Position numbers and translations under genes: made by a program. The notes under the pieces were generated by a model. The model was not told where the DNA came from, ran no database searches, and saw only the letters and a list, made by a program, of their open reading frames with translations. From Saccharina japonica (Eukaryota; Sar; Phaeophyceae; Laminariales; Laminariaceae), in contig MEHQ01003884.1 of NCBI GenBank assembly GCA_008828725.1, positions 121,462 through 185,461 on the forward strand: a DNA stretch of 64,000 nucleotides, read 5' to 3'. Positions within the stretch are counted from its first letter, which is position 1. Each line of letters opens with the position of its first letter. This document shows positions 33,842 through 45,600 of the stretch, piece after piece.

Positions 33842-36800
33842 GGGAGCAAGGACGGGTGGGGCGGCGGCAAGCAACACCACCTACAGCAAGGTTGTGTTTG
33901 GACCAGCATGGAAGCTGGGCCGAGGTGGCGCGTGGGTGCTGGCCTCATGCCTCCGTTCAGCCCTGATTGAGGTATACGCTGTGTTCATGCTGCTTGATTG
34001 ATTGCCTTTTCTTCTTGTTTTTGATGATATTTTTGATGATACGTACGAAGATGACGCTACTGCTGTTCAGGTATATTAATAGTAGGTGTGTCGTAGATTA
34101 AGCTTGTTTGGACCACCTATTATTATACTGAATACGAGTAGTTGGCTCTGTTGTCTTGCGTTTATTACACGGGATGGTAGACTACGTACTTGGGTTGGGG
34201 CTTAGGGAGGATGATATATGATGCACGCATGATAGGATTGAGTACGCACGTGACGAGCACTTGACGAGCCGACATTGTTATGTTTCGGTTGTGTGCTTTG
34301 CTTGGAACGCTGTGCTACCTGCACGTACTAACCTTGTCAGATAGCAACACATCAGTATACGTATGATAATAGCCGACATGCAGCAATTCTGCTGTGACTT
34401 TTGCTTGGAACATGCTCATACGGTTACTTTGTCTGTTTGCGATGTCTTTGCTATTTGTACGAGAAGTACTATTATACTGCTGTGAGCATATCAGGTATAT
34501 GCGTGCGGTGCTTTTCGTGATTTATGAGCGTACGGTTATATACGTAAATATATACGTACCCTGGTACCAGAGAAGAGCAGTATTAATAGCAGTAGTTGCA
34601 AGTGGACTCGTACCCTGTTTCTAGACGGGAAAATGCCGCAGCAGTAAAGATAAATGTGCCCCCCGCCCTCCCTCTCTCTCCCTCCTTCCCTCTCTCCCTC
34701 TATGCCCCCAAGATTTGGGTTGGCACGTAGAGATTGGTGATATTTGGTTCACGAGTAGGAGGATAGGGGAGCTGCAGAAAATAACTACTGCTGTCTGCTT
34801 ATTGTCTTGTGTACCTGATGCAAACAGTAGTGCTCTGTGTGCGGAGATTTTTATGACCGTGAAGGTCGCATATACCCCTATGCATACGTATAAGACATTG
34901 CATTATACCAGGTATGCAGGTACAGGTGTACAAAGCAACTGCGAACGTACTGCTGCTCAGATAAGGTTATCATGGTTGGTACGGTGTTGGAAAATTCTGG
35001 GACGTTGTGATATGATATGGATATGCGATGGAATGGATGGAGTATTGCTACAGAGTGAAAATATGTTAATGGGCGATACAGATTGACTGCTGTGTGTGTG
35101 CTCTTCCGCCCTCCCTCCCTCCCTCCATAGCGAATCAGTGATGTTTCTGATCATTTATTTATGTAGCACGCATGCTATGTAAGTACTTAAAGCAGGAGGA
35201 GTATAAGCGGGGTATAGGTGCTTTAACCACGTAATCATACTCGTAGCAGTTTATGTGCTCTTTGTTGGCGATGTGAAATATGCACATGCACCTGTCTGAC
35301 AACAGCATTCGAATCTTGATAAATACATGAATGGATTTTGTCTTTCCGCGCACTACTATTTGTTGGTTAAAACGCTAGTCTTAAGTCATTTTGTTGCTTG
35401 GTGAAAAAATAGTACACTTCAGAGCTTTCCTTGTGTGGAAAATCGCTCGAAGGTTCTTGATTATACCAGCAGCTCGTGGCAGGGGAGATCACGTTTCCCC
35501 GATAATAAGTTGGCATATTAACTACTGCTGTGAGCTTGAAACCATAGCACGCGGTCGGATAAATTACATTCACGTATGAAATGAGGATCTGATATTTATT
35601 ATTTTAGTTTTAGAGTCAATCTCAAAGGTGATACCGTCTCTGGCTGTCTGGCCCGGGCGGCGTTTCTGGTAGTTCGGAAAATACATGGATTGACTGGTTG
35701 ACCGACTGAAATGAGGATCTGAGATTTATTATTTTAGTTTTAGAGTCGATCTCAATGCTGATACCGTCTCTGGCTGTCTGGTCTGGGCGGCTTTTCTGAT
35801 AGTTCGGAAAATACATTGATTGACTGGTTGACTGATTGAACGAGGATTCGCGAATGGAGGATATTTATTGAATTTTTGATTGGGCTGGTGGGGTTAAGGT
35901 TGGGTTTTGGTTTTTGATTGATGGTTTTCGGGCATTGAAGCTTCTGCCTGTTTACTGATTAAAATAGTGGATACTGCTGTGCGGATATACTGTTTTGGGT
36001 CGAACCGTGATCGGGAGCTGTATTGTTGATTGTCAGGGAGATATTCAATGATAATAACGGCTGGTCTGGTAGTTCCGAGAATACATTGTACGGTATTGAG
36101 ATTTGTATTGAGGATCTTTCAGGTTTTGAGATTCTTGCAACGTGCAGTAAATCTGAAGTTAGTACTACTGGATAAACTTGTATCGACCTATTGACACCGA
36201 GCTGATGGCCGTCTGATTATCGAGGCCTTAAACCCTAGTTTCGGCAGCTGAGTGTCTTGGAAGATTGTTGAAGTTTGAGCCAGTATGGTTTAGATGTTGG
36301 TATCTGAAGTTCATACTACTGGATAAACTTGTATCGACCTATTGACACCGAGCTGATGGCCGCCTGATTATCGAGGCCATATGCCCTAGTTTTGGCAGCT
36401 GAGTGTCTTGGAAGATTGTTGAAGTTTGAGCCAGTAAGGTTTAGATTGTCGTATTTGAATTTGAATGGATGTGCTTGAAGTTCTGGTATTCGGTACTTTG
36501 AATTTGCTTGAGGTTTTGGGACTTTGTGGTCCACATTCGGTACGTGAATTTGAAATGTGTGATATTGATTCGGGGTGATGATTTGTGGTTTTCGGGACAG
36601 CTATGAGGTGTGACCATGCTATGATATTGTGATGCTTTATTGCCATACTGTTCCCCATGTAGGAAGGATATTAGTTGATGGGACTGCACACCTGTTCGGT
36701 ATGCATACTGCGGATGCGTGGTGTCGCACAGTATCGATTGCAAACCAGGGAGGATATTGATTGTGCTTGGTACTCGATACAGCAGGTATGATGACGGTTT

Positions 36801-39576
36801 CATATATTAGGGAGTTCATATACTTGATGAGGCTTTCTCTATCTGTGAGGTCTCGTGCTTGCTGGTGACTTGACTTCTTTGACTTGCGCGACTTCGCCTC
36901 GGTTGTGGCCTGCGAGGTCCGACGATAATATATATATATACGTGGTTGATGTCTACATGAGGAGGGCTCCAGCCCCCTGACCCTGCCTGCCTGTGCTAGG
37001 GCCCGTCATGCACCCGAGGTCGTGTCAATACAGGTACATGTCACACAGAGCACAGCAGAAAAACCTGGTGTACGACTAAAGGATCTGACTCCCTTGCACT
37101 ACGTACGAGCATTCGGTGCGTCGATGATATACGCAAACCGACCACTCTCCGGGGCATTCAATCAACATGTACATTGTCCCACGAACCAAGTGAAGATTAA
37201 GAGTGCTGCTATGTGTGTGGAAGTTCCCGAAATACCTATAAAAAATCACCAGCAGCCGTCACCGGAGTACAATCGGCTGTACCACGATGCTACAGTAGAT
37301 TTCAGATCGTTTACTCCCACACAACAGCTCTCTCAGAACATACCACATCTCGGACAGATCTCGACCTGGAACATCCACTGCTGTACAGCACTTCCCCACC
37401 TGCCGTTGTGAGAGATTGTGCTGGACCTGTGTCCTGTACTTTATAGTACATATCCAACCCAGGAAACATGCGCTGGCTCATGCGGATTACACGGGCCGCA
37501 CCCAACATGGTATTTTGTTGTACTGTAGATCATATATATGTACGTATAGTCCAGACAGAACGATTTTTCCTAAGGGGGTACAGGGTTTTTCTCCGTCATT
37601 TTTGAGAATTGACACATGAAACAAAGTGGCCCCGAATCGCGCGGCCGAGAGGAACCCAAAACCGGTCTTGAAAATAAAATCCATGAACAATGGCCATTTT
37701 TCGAAACAAATGACTTTTTTTTTCTTTTTACCTCAAAAACGGCAAAGATATGACCCAAAACGACGCTCAATGAATGCTGGAGTTGTCGAGAAGACACTCT
37801 TTATAACCAGGTTACGTGCGAACACACTGCAGAAACTGAATCACTGCGTGTTTGAAAAAAACAAATGAGCGCGCCATTTTTTACAACCGCTTTTCTCGGC
37901 CCACAGAGCTTTCTTTGAAAAACAAAAAACATGTGCCTGGGTCCAGGTCCAAGTCATCCGAATCCGAGAAATTTTTCTACATTCATCGTGTGAATTTCGC
38001 GCTAACATCTCCACAGCTGGAGCCGGAAAAATACGGTTTTTCACCCATATCTCGCTTCACAATAGAAAAAAAAGGGCAGCGGCCAAAAACAGGTACACCT
38101 GGTCCGTTCGGGGCCAAAAACAGGTATATACTAAAATCAAGTTTAAAACGCACCCCACGAACCTGCCGTTCCTTACAACGCAAAGTAGAGTTTTTTCATG
38201 TTCTTCGTGCTCGCCCGGTGGCTACGTATACGAGTAGCTGCTATTAATAGTACGAGGAACGAACGCCTGCTGCTGTATTCTCCCTTTTCAGCTTGCGACG
38301 CCCCTGGTATTCCAAGTCAACCACAATCCCGAAGGGGAGCCTCCTATGTCGTATTATTTCGGCGGAGGTGTGCAGGCAGATATGTGTGTCGCTCGAGTGG
38401 CGTGTGTGGCGCGAGGTGCGAAGGGAGGAGGGGGTCTCCGCGTACGTCGGCATTTGTATAGAGGGGGCATAGGGTGGGACTATGAAGGGCTTGAAAACGA
38501 CAAAAAAAAAAGAGAAAGTCAAGCAGAGTAGACAAAATCAGGTATACCTAGGCTTTAAAGAGACAAAAACAGGTACAACGAGTTTTTGACCAATGGCAGG
38601 GCACGTAGAGTGCGTGTTTTACTTGCGTTCAAGTATGTACCTGTTTTTGGCCGCAAACGGACCAGGTATACCTTTTTTTGGCCGCTGCCCAAAAACAAAA
38701 GTCAACTCAGATTTTTTCCTCTTGACGAGATACGTTCAAATCCGGTGTAAAACAAAAATGACGACCACCGTGTCGACCTCCAAAATCTTGACCAGTTTTT
38801 GTCAGAAAAGCGGAATACTCCGACCCAACGACGAAAAAAAACATTCGTACGATGGTTCGATCCGCTTGAAAAAGAGCTTTCCGGCACTATATTTTTTGTC
38901 CTGTGAAAATAAGTGACCACCTCAAAACAACTCAATATCTGAACGTCGAAATTTAGGAAAAATTGTTCTGCCTGGACCATACAAGGTCGGGAATACTCGT
39001 AGATCTTCCTTGAAATACTCTGTTCGTGAAATGGGAATCGATGTTGGCCATACTTTGTGTATACGTACTGGTGCCATGTTATACGAGCAGCGCTATTTTT
39101 TCCGTCAGCTCTCGTACAAGCCAGCGGAGCCCTGTGCCAGGTGTATTTACATCAGAGCTACACGCACCCTCTTCGTGTTGTACAAAACACATCGATGAAC
39201 ATGTAAAGCTCTCGTCTACGAGCGGTTGTACCTGTTAGTGTTGTGCCTACGAACTAATAGCGTATGTGCGAGAGCTCTCATGGCAAGAGAACGCGCTTCG
39301 CTCCCCGAATAAAAACAGAGAGATACACTCACAGAAGTAGGATACCAGTAGCATGACGTAGCAGGGCAACCCCTTGGCCTCCAACAGAAGGATCCAGTGC
39401 ACGAGTATGGCTGACAACACGGTGAGCGAAGCCGCTGAACAGATCCCGACGAGGACGGGTGCCCTCGCAGCTATCTCGAACGAGTGTCTCAGGACCCATA
39501 ATTGCCGGAGCAGTCCTAACCACACGCACGCGTTGAGGAGAGCTGCTACGATAAGAGTCGCCGATGCGGCATACAT
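24726..39576 (-). CDS. 7TM-RGS receptor gamma, complete 8-exon gene
   Basis: This is a predicted 445-aa serpentine receptor with RGS domain. Minus-strand exons are A 39333-39576, B 30755-30947, C 29356-29525, D 28751-28868, E 27257-27455, F 26093-26223, G 25764-25918 and H 24726-24853. The total is 1338 bp, in frame. An in-frame TGA lies shortly upstream of the MYAAS start, which fixes the start codon. Lengths and phases of A-G equal those of beta. Landmarks: WVLRHSFEIAARAP (A), YNTRYRLKYARYVKG (B), CFFFNERRAIEG (C), VQELLQANVIEGSR (D), FCRKSLCMESWEFIMDS (E), RPTSPQEVNL (F), EIVLMLEQNVLTKFK (G), VSLGEMRSP (H). The D donor is GCAAGT (GC-AG intron). Intron 1 (8.4 kb) holds an LTR element and element E copy 2. 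Probably a G-protein regulator at a membrane; ligand unknown. Confidence 0.85.
26828..27105. repeat. TGTCGCGACA palindromic array
   Basis: Dense overlapping copies of CGCGACACG and its complement form self-complementary TGTCGCGACA/CGTGTCGCGACACG cores. They are interrupted by a telomere-like block at 26955-26987 and by a CCGCGACACTC-CCGAAACACTCG tandem repeat. CpG-dense. Found in the gamma intron between exons E and F. Confidence 0.75.
26955..26987. repeat. Interstitial telomere-type repeat
   Basis: TAGGGTTAGGGTTCGGG followed by further TTCGGGTTAGGGTTAG units, embedded in the palindromic array. Confidence 0.6.
29526..30754. other. Gamma intron between exons B and C
   Basis: Minus-strand frames here contain hydrophobic runs (for example about 29850-29960 and 30060-30190, with ALPQLFRFVLGMRRNFVLF). 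They are not part of the conserved exon set, and no splice pair keeps the receptor frame. They may be remnants of another membrane-protein exon or chance. Confidence 0.3.
31233..31828. repeat. ACTTCCATGGAAGT inverted-repeat field
   Basis: About ten instances of the palindrome TTACTTCCATGGAAGTAA or its halves (ACTTTCATGGAAGT, CTTCCATGATG) are scattered in both orientations across 600 bp, mixed with A/T-rich linkers. It lies in gamma intron 1 just left of the LTR element. Probably a fold-back element or satellite. Confidence 0.65.
32180..32456 (+). repeat. 5' LTR of element A
   Basis: 277 bp. Contains AATATATATACTTAA as a possible TATA region and the shared block GCTAGGCCCCGTCATGCGCC near its 3' end. 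Confidence 0.75.
32503..33970 (+). CDS. Gag-like coiled-coil ORF of element A (frameshifted)
   Basis: The conserved start is probably the ATG at 32539, aligned with ATGs in the other copies; an upstream ATG lies at 32503. The N-terminal region (ERWKTVQLMGVVDKLYAERF, RARLNEVDFRI) is shared by all three copies. Then follow a Gln-rich stretch and a coiled coil (LREQVEEMRRELAAAKM). The frame stays open to 33966, but the copies in element B show that beyond about 33440 the ancestral frame is the +1 frame. That frame continues with a Pro-rich block, an Ala/Leu helix (HALVVASRLVLAHGALLSF), an acidic EEEKEEEE run, poly-Gln and the end GLMPPFSPD at 33970. So the long single frame here is probably a frameshift product. 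Function is presumably particle or RNA binding; inference. Confidence 0.5.
33971..36754. other. Non-coding interior of element A
   Basis: No open frame with recognisable content. It contains CCCT-rich tracts (34656-34703, 35107-35128) and two internal tandem duplications absent from element B: 35579-35836 (two units of about 130 bp) and about 36158-36445 (two units of about 145 bp). Much of it aligns with 57390-59876. Confidence 0.55.
36755..37030 (+). repeat. 3' LTR of element A
   Basis: 276 bp, direct repeat of 32180-32456 with scattered differences and small indels, so the insertion is not very recent. Confidence 0.75.
38074..38690. mobile_element. Long-TIR element E, copy 2
   Basis: Almost identical to 3669-4284, with only a few substitutions seen over 616 bp, including both inverted-repeat arms starting GGGCAGCGGCC. 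Flanks differ completely. The near identity implies recent mobility or exchange. It lies in gamma intron 1. Confidence 0.8.
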
Positions 39577-42500
39577 CGTGTGTGTGATACTATTTCAGCC
39601 AAGGTGTATGTAGTGTGCCGCCTGCAAAATGACCTTAAAGACCGCAGTGCTCATGATCTGGGGCACGGCTCTCGTAACGGCCGGGAAAACGTATCCTTGG
39701 GGTATAAAAATGGTGTTACTTTAAAGATCCTGAAAAAACGGTGCCGATCTGTCTGCAAACATGAGGTACCCTGAGGTATCTGGTACTTTTTACGAGTACG
39801 AGTAAAAAGAGTAAGATGCTTGGTGTTACCGGCAGTAGTGGAGCTACACACGTACCTGGCACATACCTACACAACTATGGAGCGGAGTCCCGAGTCGCAC
39901 AGTAGTCAGGCTGTAGTGTGTTGTAAGAGAACGCGGTGCATGCAAGGTAGGTGCTGCCTCGACAAAGTGGGATTCAACATTGGGCTTGCCCGTGATTTGT
40001 GATCGTTGTAGGGGCATGACCCTCGAAAATGCAGTAAATAAGCCGTATTAACTCGCTTGTAGAGAGTATGTACTGTAGTACAAGTATGACTGACCTGTCT
40101 GTATCATTATAATACTGTACGCGAATAGATTCACCGGGTGGTACCGTACGTGTTGTACCTGATATGGAAGTTACTTTGGTTATTCAATGGAATAAATCTA
40201 ACCTTGTATCATATTTCCGCATGAATAAGGTATTATACGCACGCACCTGTATTATATCAAAGGTACTTTGCCTGCTACATACCAGTACATACCAGGTGTA
40301 AGTCGGCACCACTATACATTATACCCAACCCTCAGTCACCAACTATACATTATACCTGGTACACAAGGTTGCCATTGGTTGGAGTAGCAACACACCGTCA
40401 CAGTTAGTTGGAGGTGCCATATCCGCCTGTTTATTGGGTTTCCTAAATCGTAGGCTTTTATTGAAAGCGAGATACAACTTTTCTCCGCGAATCGCTGTGG
40501 ACATCGACTCGCGACGTGTTCGTGTGACTCTTGAACGGCCGCAGTATTATGTTCTTCTATAGATAGGGTGGCGTTCTAGTTAAGCCCCCCACCCTGAAGA
40601 AATGGTGTGTCGCGAAGAAATTGAGGCTCAATTCTTCACGAAAACAAAAAACGGAAATATATTCGGTGTAAGAAAAACCGCTCAAACTGGCCGGCAAGCA
40701 ATACTAATAAAAAACGCATGAATGCAGCAAAGGTGCCTTGGCGAGATATGGCACAACAGGCTGGTTCAAGAAAATGCCCCAAATGTTTACGTCACCCGTG
40801 AATGCAGCATGAAATAGCTACTCGAATGGCATACATTAGGTATTTTACTGACCGTAGTGAACAGCGGAAGTGGATGGTATGGCTATTCGGTAGTCACTTT
40901 GTTGTATAAAGGGCCTAACGCTGGCGCTGGCGGCGAAATTGTATCACGACCAACCACGGGTTTCAAAAAGCTCAACAACAGTCTCGTCCGACCCCGCCCC
41001 CCCCCCCACCGATACCTACCTTCATGTTTGTCCCTTATACCACTACGTCTGTAAGTATAAGGTGTATTTTAATGTAAATCCATTGCGAAAGTGATCCATA
41101 TATATCCGGACAGAGTGATAGGGTTCAACCGCGCGTGTTAGACTTATATGGGGTAGCACCATTTTCTCCTGCGGCTCCCGACCCAGTAGAACTGGAGAGG
41201 CGAAAAACAGCGACGTCCATTCAGATTATCATCAGCCAACGATGCTAAATCAGCTAGCTGAGGGTTTTCGTCAGCCACTTGCCCGAAACGAAAGTACAAT
41301 TAGATGTTACGACGACAGCCAAGGGACGGCATAGCAACGCGGCAATATGTATCCTATCACAGTTTATTTTAGAAGTGGCAAGTTCATTTACGTCGACGAT
41401 ACGGGCGGTAAGCCTAAAAAAAGCAAAGGTATTAACGCCGCTCGCCGCTACGAATACTGCCGCGAGTTCCCTCGCGGCCTGCACCGCCCAATACAGCGGA
41501 CCTCGAGGAAAGGATCGTACCGCATTCGTTTGCTTCGTTTATGTGATGGTTCCCTGTGCCCCCCCAGCTTTATGAAACGGCATGTTGTTGCTGCTGCTGC
41601 TGCGCGATCTTGAGTTGTGTTCGTTTCTTTATTCGAGCTCACGAGAAGAGACCCGTCGTATGCATGTCCACCACACACAATTTAATTTCCACGAACGTCC
41701 CCCACGACCATCGGTCTCTTCTGCTCGACACCTGTACTCGCGGGGTCGTTCACACCTTAAGCGGGGAACGAAGAACGAACAAACGAGAGGGTTCCTGCTT
41801 GCAGCCTCGGGGGGTATCTTGCGCGTAATCGGACGGGGTCATTCACGGGCGCGTGCAGCTGTCGGTGCAGAGGCGTACGTATGACGCGACCATCGACACC
41901 TCCACGAATGTGCGCGTGTGTGTAACGTCCAGGCGTGTTGACCAATTCCATCTTATGTAATACGTACCCCGTTAAACGCCGCTTATGAAGAATAATCCAG
42001 GCCCGTCGTGGGCAAGTAAACCTGTCGAATGTGGCTCCAGTTAGCCGGCGAAAATGGAGGTTTCATTATTTCGTTCTGACATACTCTGCCACAACCAGAG
42101 CGGAACATATTATGCGGCAACGTGTTCCCGTTTTCAGGTGGAAAACTGTGGAGATACGCTGGCGTAGGTTCCCAGTACTCCCGTCAAGGGCCGACAGGTT
42201 TGCATGTGCCTGTGCCGCGAGCATCTGGACAGCGGTCACACAGGCCAACGATACCAATCCCACGGGTTCCGACCCGATAATGCTACCTGTGGTGATGCGG
42301 CTACTACAGTACGGAATATACGAAGTACATCAGGCCCGACGGCAAGTTCTTAGCACAAACGATATGCCGGCTGAAAACACGAGAGAGCTCATCAGGTCTG
42401 TCAACACCTCCACGGTATCACAATTATACCGGTTCGGAATTCACTCCGAAGTGTGGTTTGTCGTTCCGCCCCCAATCTCTCACACCTTTATCATGGACGC

Positions 42501-42625
42501 AAAAAGGAAAAAAGCGGTGTCCTGGTGCTTGGCCTACACTACGTACTGTAGCTTCAATGCGATTCCCTTCCAGATTCAATACGCGCGCTTTCTTGATACG
42601 TAGGGAAAAGACGTCCTCCATGCGA
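39577..42625. other. Region between gamma 5' end and delta 3' end
   Basis: The first ~100 bp hold the conserved receptor leader (GTGCCGCCTGC, CGTAACGGCCGGG), so the gamma promoter should lie here. Beyond it there is no recognised gene. A 190-codon plus-strand frame at 42031-42603 opens at GTG, has no known domain and lies antisense to the probable 3' UTR of delta, so it is not called. Confidence 0.4.
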
Positions 42626-45600
42626 CTATTTATATCTGGTCATCGCTCCAGCGCTGCCGCGGTGATGTGGAGACCCCACCCTTCCGAGGGACACGCTCGC
42701 CATCAGCTCCAGCATACCTTCGTCCCCACCTGCCACATCATGCGCCGATTGGATCTCTGTCCCGCCAAGACACATGCCAACCAGGGGTAGAAACATCAAT
42801 TGGGGATGCAATGATGATACGCCGTTGGAGAGTGAACAAGCAAAGAACAAGGCGAGGATTTAAAGAGAAAATAGGTGAGGGAAAGGGGGAGAGAAAGGGG
42901 GAGAAGGAGGGGCGGGGCCGGGGGGGGTCATGGCATGCATAGTCGTAGTCGTATCACATTGATCCTCGGATTACTGCAATGCCGGGACGGAACACGTCGG
43001 ATGGGGGAGGGGGGGGCAGGCGGCATACGCAGTGTTTGCTTGCCTTAGCCATTTGACCATTGACCATGTATCGCATTCGAGACGGGGGGGGAGGGGGGAA
43101 TCTGTAGTTCTAGAAATGATATTAACATGTGATGAAAGGGCGCGTGCTGGTGTATGTGTCATTGGGTTTGAAAGTGAGCCGTGGGGGGGTGGTTCCACTT
43201 TTCTGAGGCCAACCCCAATTGTCACTGGGGTGTTAGCTCCCGTGTTGAGAGGCCATACCCGACACCGTTCATCCTGATGTGTACTGTACAACAAAAGTAT
43301 TCGTTAGATGCCTAATAGTCCATGCGATTGAGAATAGGGCTTCAGAATTCCAATGTTCCCATTTTCAGCCGTTGGTTGAGATCAAATAAGGCACCAACCC
43401 TGCAAGGAAAAACCTGCCGTAGCACGTGTCAATGTAAGTTTAGTTGTTTAAGTTCCAAAATCTGCCCCGAGGCCGGAACGAGTGAATATTTGTCTTGCAG
43501 AAACACTTTAGTATGGATACGGATATTTACTGTGCAGGCAGTCGGTCGTACTGGTCATTTCCCGTCGCCCTGCACGCAAGCGGCTGTGAATCATCGAAAT
43601 GTTGGTAACGTGTGCTTTCCGTTACCCACCAAGTTCCACGAGCTTCCGCTCCTCGCGTTGCTTCATTTTCGGGGTGAGCTTGAACTTGGCCAGGATGTTC
43701 TGTTCGAGCATCATGATGATTTCCTCCACCGGCGCCTCCAGAATGGTGCTTCTCGTGACCTCGTTCAGGCTCGTAAACGTTGTTCTGTGAATGTCCGGTG
43801 CGCGCGGCAGCCACAGAAATTTGAATAATCCCATTACGAACGACAGGGGGGAGAAGGGTTTGCATCCGTAGAGCAGTTGTGGCACGTGCCTGGGTTTGGT
43901 ACAAAAGTTGGGGGAGACGTGCTACGCTAGGGGTTGTATTTTTCGAGTCCGCAAGAATTTCCCACTGACGAGAAGATATACCCGGTACCACTGGACCCGA
44001 CTCGTGTTGTGTTTTTCTAACACCATTCGCGAGGTACCCACAGTATACAAACCATGGAAGTAGTTGTGTTTCAGGCTTACGGAGCCTGGGTTACAATGTT
44101 CCTCGACGTCGGTTATTGGGTGAGTGGGGTTTAGAGCTCCAAGCGTGAGGAGCCTCATAAGCATATGTGTCACAGCTGCCGGAGAACGCCTCGGGGGGGG
44201 GGGTGCCGGCGGACTGGATAGTACAAGTGCATTGATAATCGGGGGCTACTTGCTCTTCAAGGCGGGCGCTCCCGGTATTGTGGTGCACACTTGAGCCGAG
44301 GTGCGTACGACAAGGGTCGCGCCTTTGAGCGCCAACATTCATAACTGACGGGGGCACTCCTGCACCAATCCATCTACCCGATAAATTTTCATCCGATGCA
44401 TAATTTGTCTCCATGTTTCAACGGTAATTGAGTACGTACGCTGCACGCCCATGTGATTGTGTATCGCACTTGCTGCTGCTGCTGCTTACAACGTTTTGTG
44501 AACGCCGGCTGCTGGGGGAGGAATATGTATGGACCTCCTATACTACAATCAAGTGAGGAAGTTCAGGCAGTTCAGGTGCTATTAGACAGTATCCCCTGCA
44601 ACAAGTACCACGCGTCTATAGAATGAGTCATGCTGCCTGCTAGCCACACGGGCGCTTTCGGTGCTGCGTTTCACGTTTCTCTGGCATCACACCGCCATTC
44701 TCACTTGGTCTGGAACCTCAGTAGGTTTTCTTGCATCTTGCTGCCGAGGTTGACCTCCTGCGGGGACGTGGGCCGAAGGTACCGATCCAGGATGCGGAGA
44801 AACATCGTGTGCTGCTCGTGTGGGTTGGTCAATTTCTGGGCCGAGGGACAAGACGACAACACGGGTCCGGAATTTTGTTTCAAAGAACGATGCTGACGAA
44901 ACGCACACAGGTATCAAGCTCCTCGGCGAACAACGCGGGACCTACCTTCCCTCTCGAATAAAGGCCGTTGTGCGTACTGCTTCAACTCTATATACTCCTC
45001 TGAGCGTCGAGTAATGCGCAGCTGCCCTTTGGGCTCCTTTAGTGTACTTGGATACTTATTGGGTCATAGGTTCGTGATGAGCGTGTTTGTCGCGTAGCTG
45101 AGTGTACCTTGTAAGCCATGGAATCCATGATAAAGTCCCAGCTCTCCATGCACAAGCTCTGCCGACAGAAGTCTCCGAATAACTCCGCGACCGCCCCACC
45201 ATCTTGAGCGTATTCATAGACCCCTTCTTTGTCGCCACTTCTTCGGGACGTGTTTGCCTCCATCGGCAGCACAAACATCTTCCCGGCGCCGTGCCAACCA
45301 TGGTACCTGGACACCGGGACCAGGACGCTACAAGACTCGTGGGAAATACGCACGAGGGTACAAGCGAAAGGAGATGACAGGATGTGGGTAGGGAGTGTTT
45401 CTATGACGACAGCATGAGGAACGCTCAGAGTCATTCACGGCGATGCCGTACGTCGGCGGAGGCAATCCATAGGACGGCCGCAAGCAGTGCTCTAAAACGT
45501 GGTGGGGGAGTAAAGCTGCGCACTTCTCTTGCAAAGGTGAAGGATGCGACCAACCGCACGACATCCCAAGAAACTCCAGGGAAATTGCTACCAACCGTAT

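Larger units (their letters stand above)
32180..37030 (+). mobile_element. Non-autonomous LTR-type element A (4.85 kb)
   Basis: Direct terminal repeats (32180-32456, 36755-37030) start TATTGATTGTGC and end TCAATA, so each LTR has short inverted ends. The element is flanked by the 5-bp duplication CAGGT (32175-32179 and 37031-37035). A purine stretch GGGAGGA precedes the 3' repeat, as a polypurine tract would. The only coding sequence is a Gag-like coiled-coil ORF; no protease, reverse transcriptase, RNase H or integrase motifs are seen in the remaining 2.8 kb. It resembles TR-GAG/LARD-like non-autonomous retrotransposons. It sits in intron 1 of receptor gamma, opposite in orientation. Confidence 0.75.

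Noticed and set aside
42031..42603. 190-codon plus-strand frame between gamma and delta.
   Set aside because: GTG start, no known domain, antisense to the expected 3' UTR of delta.
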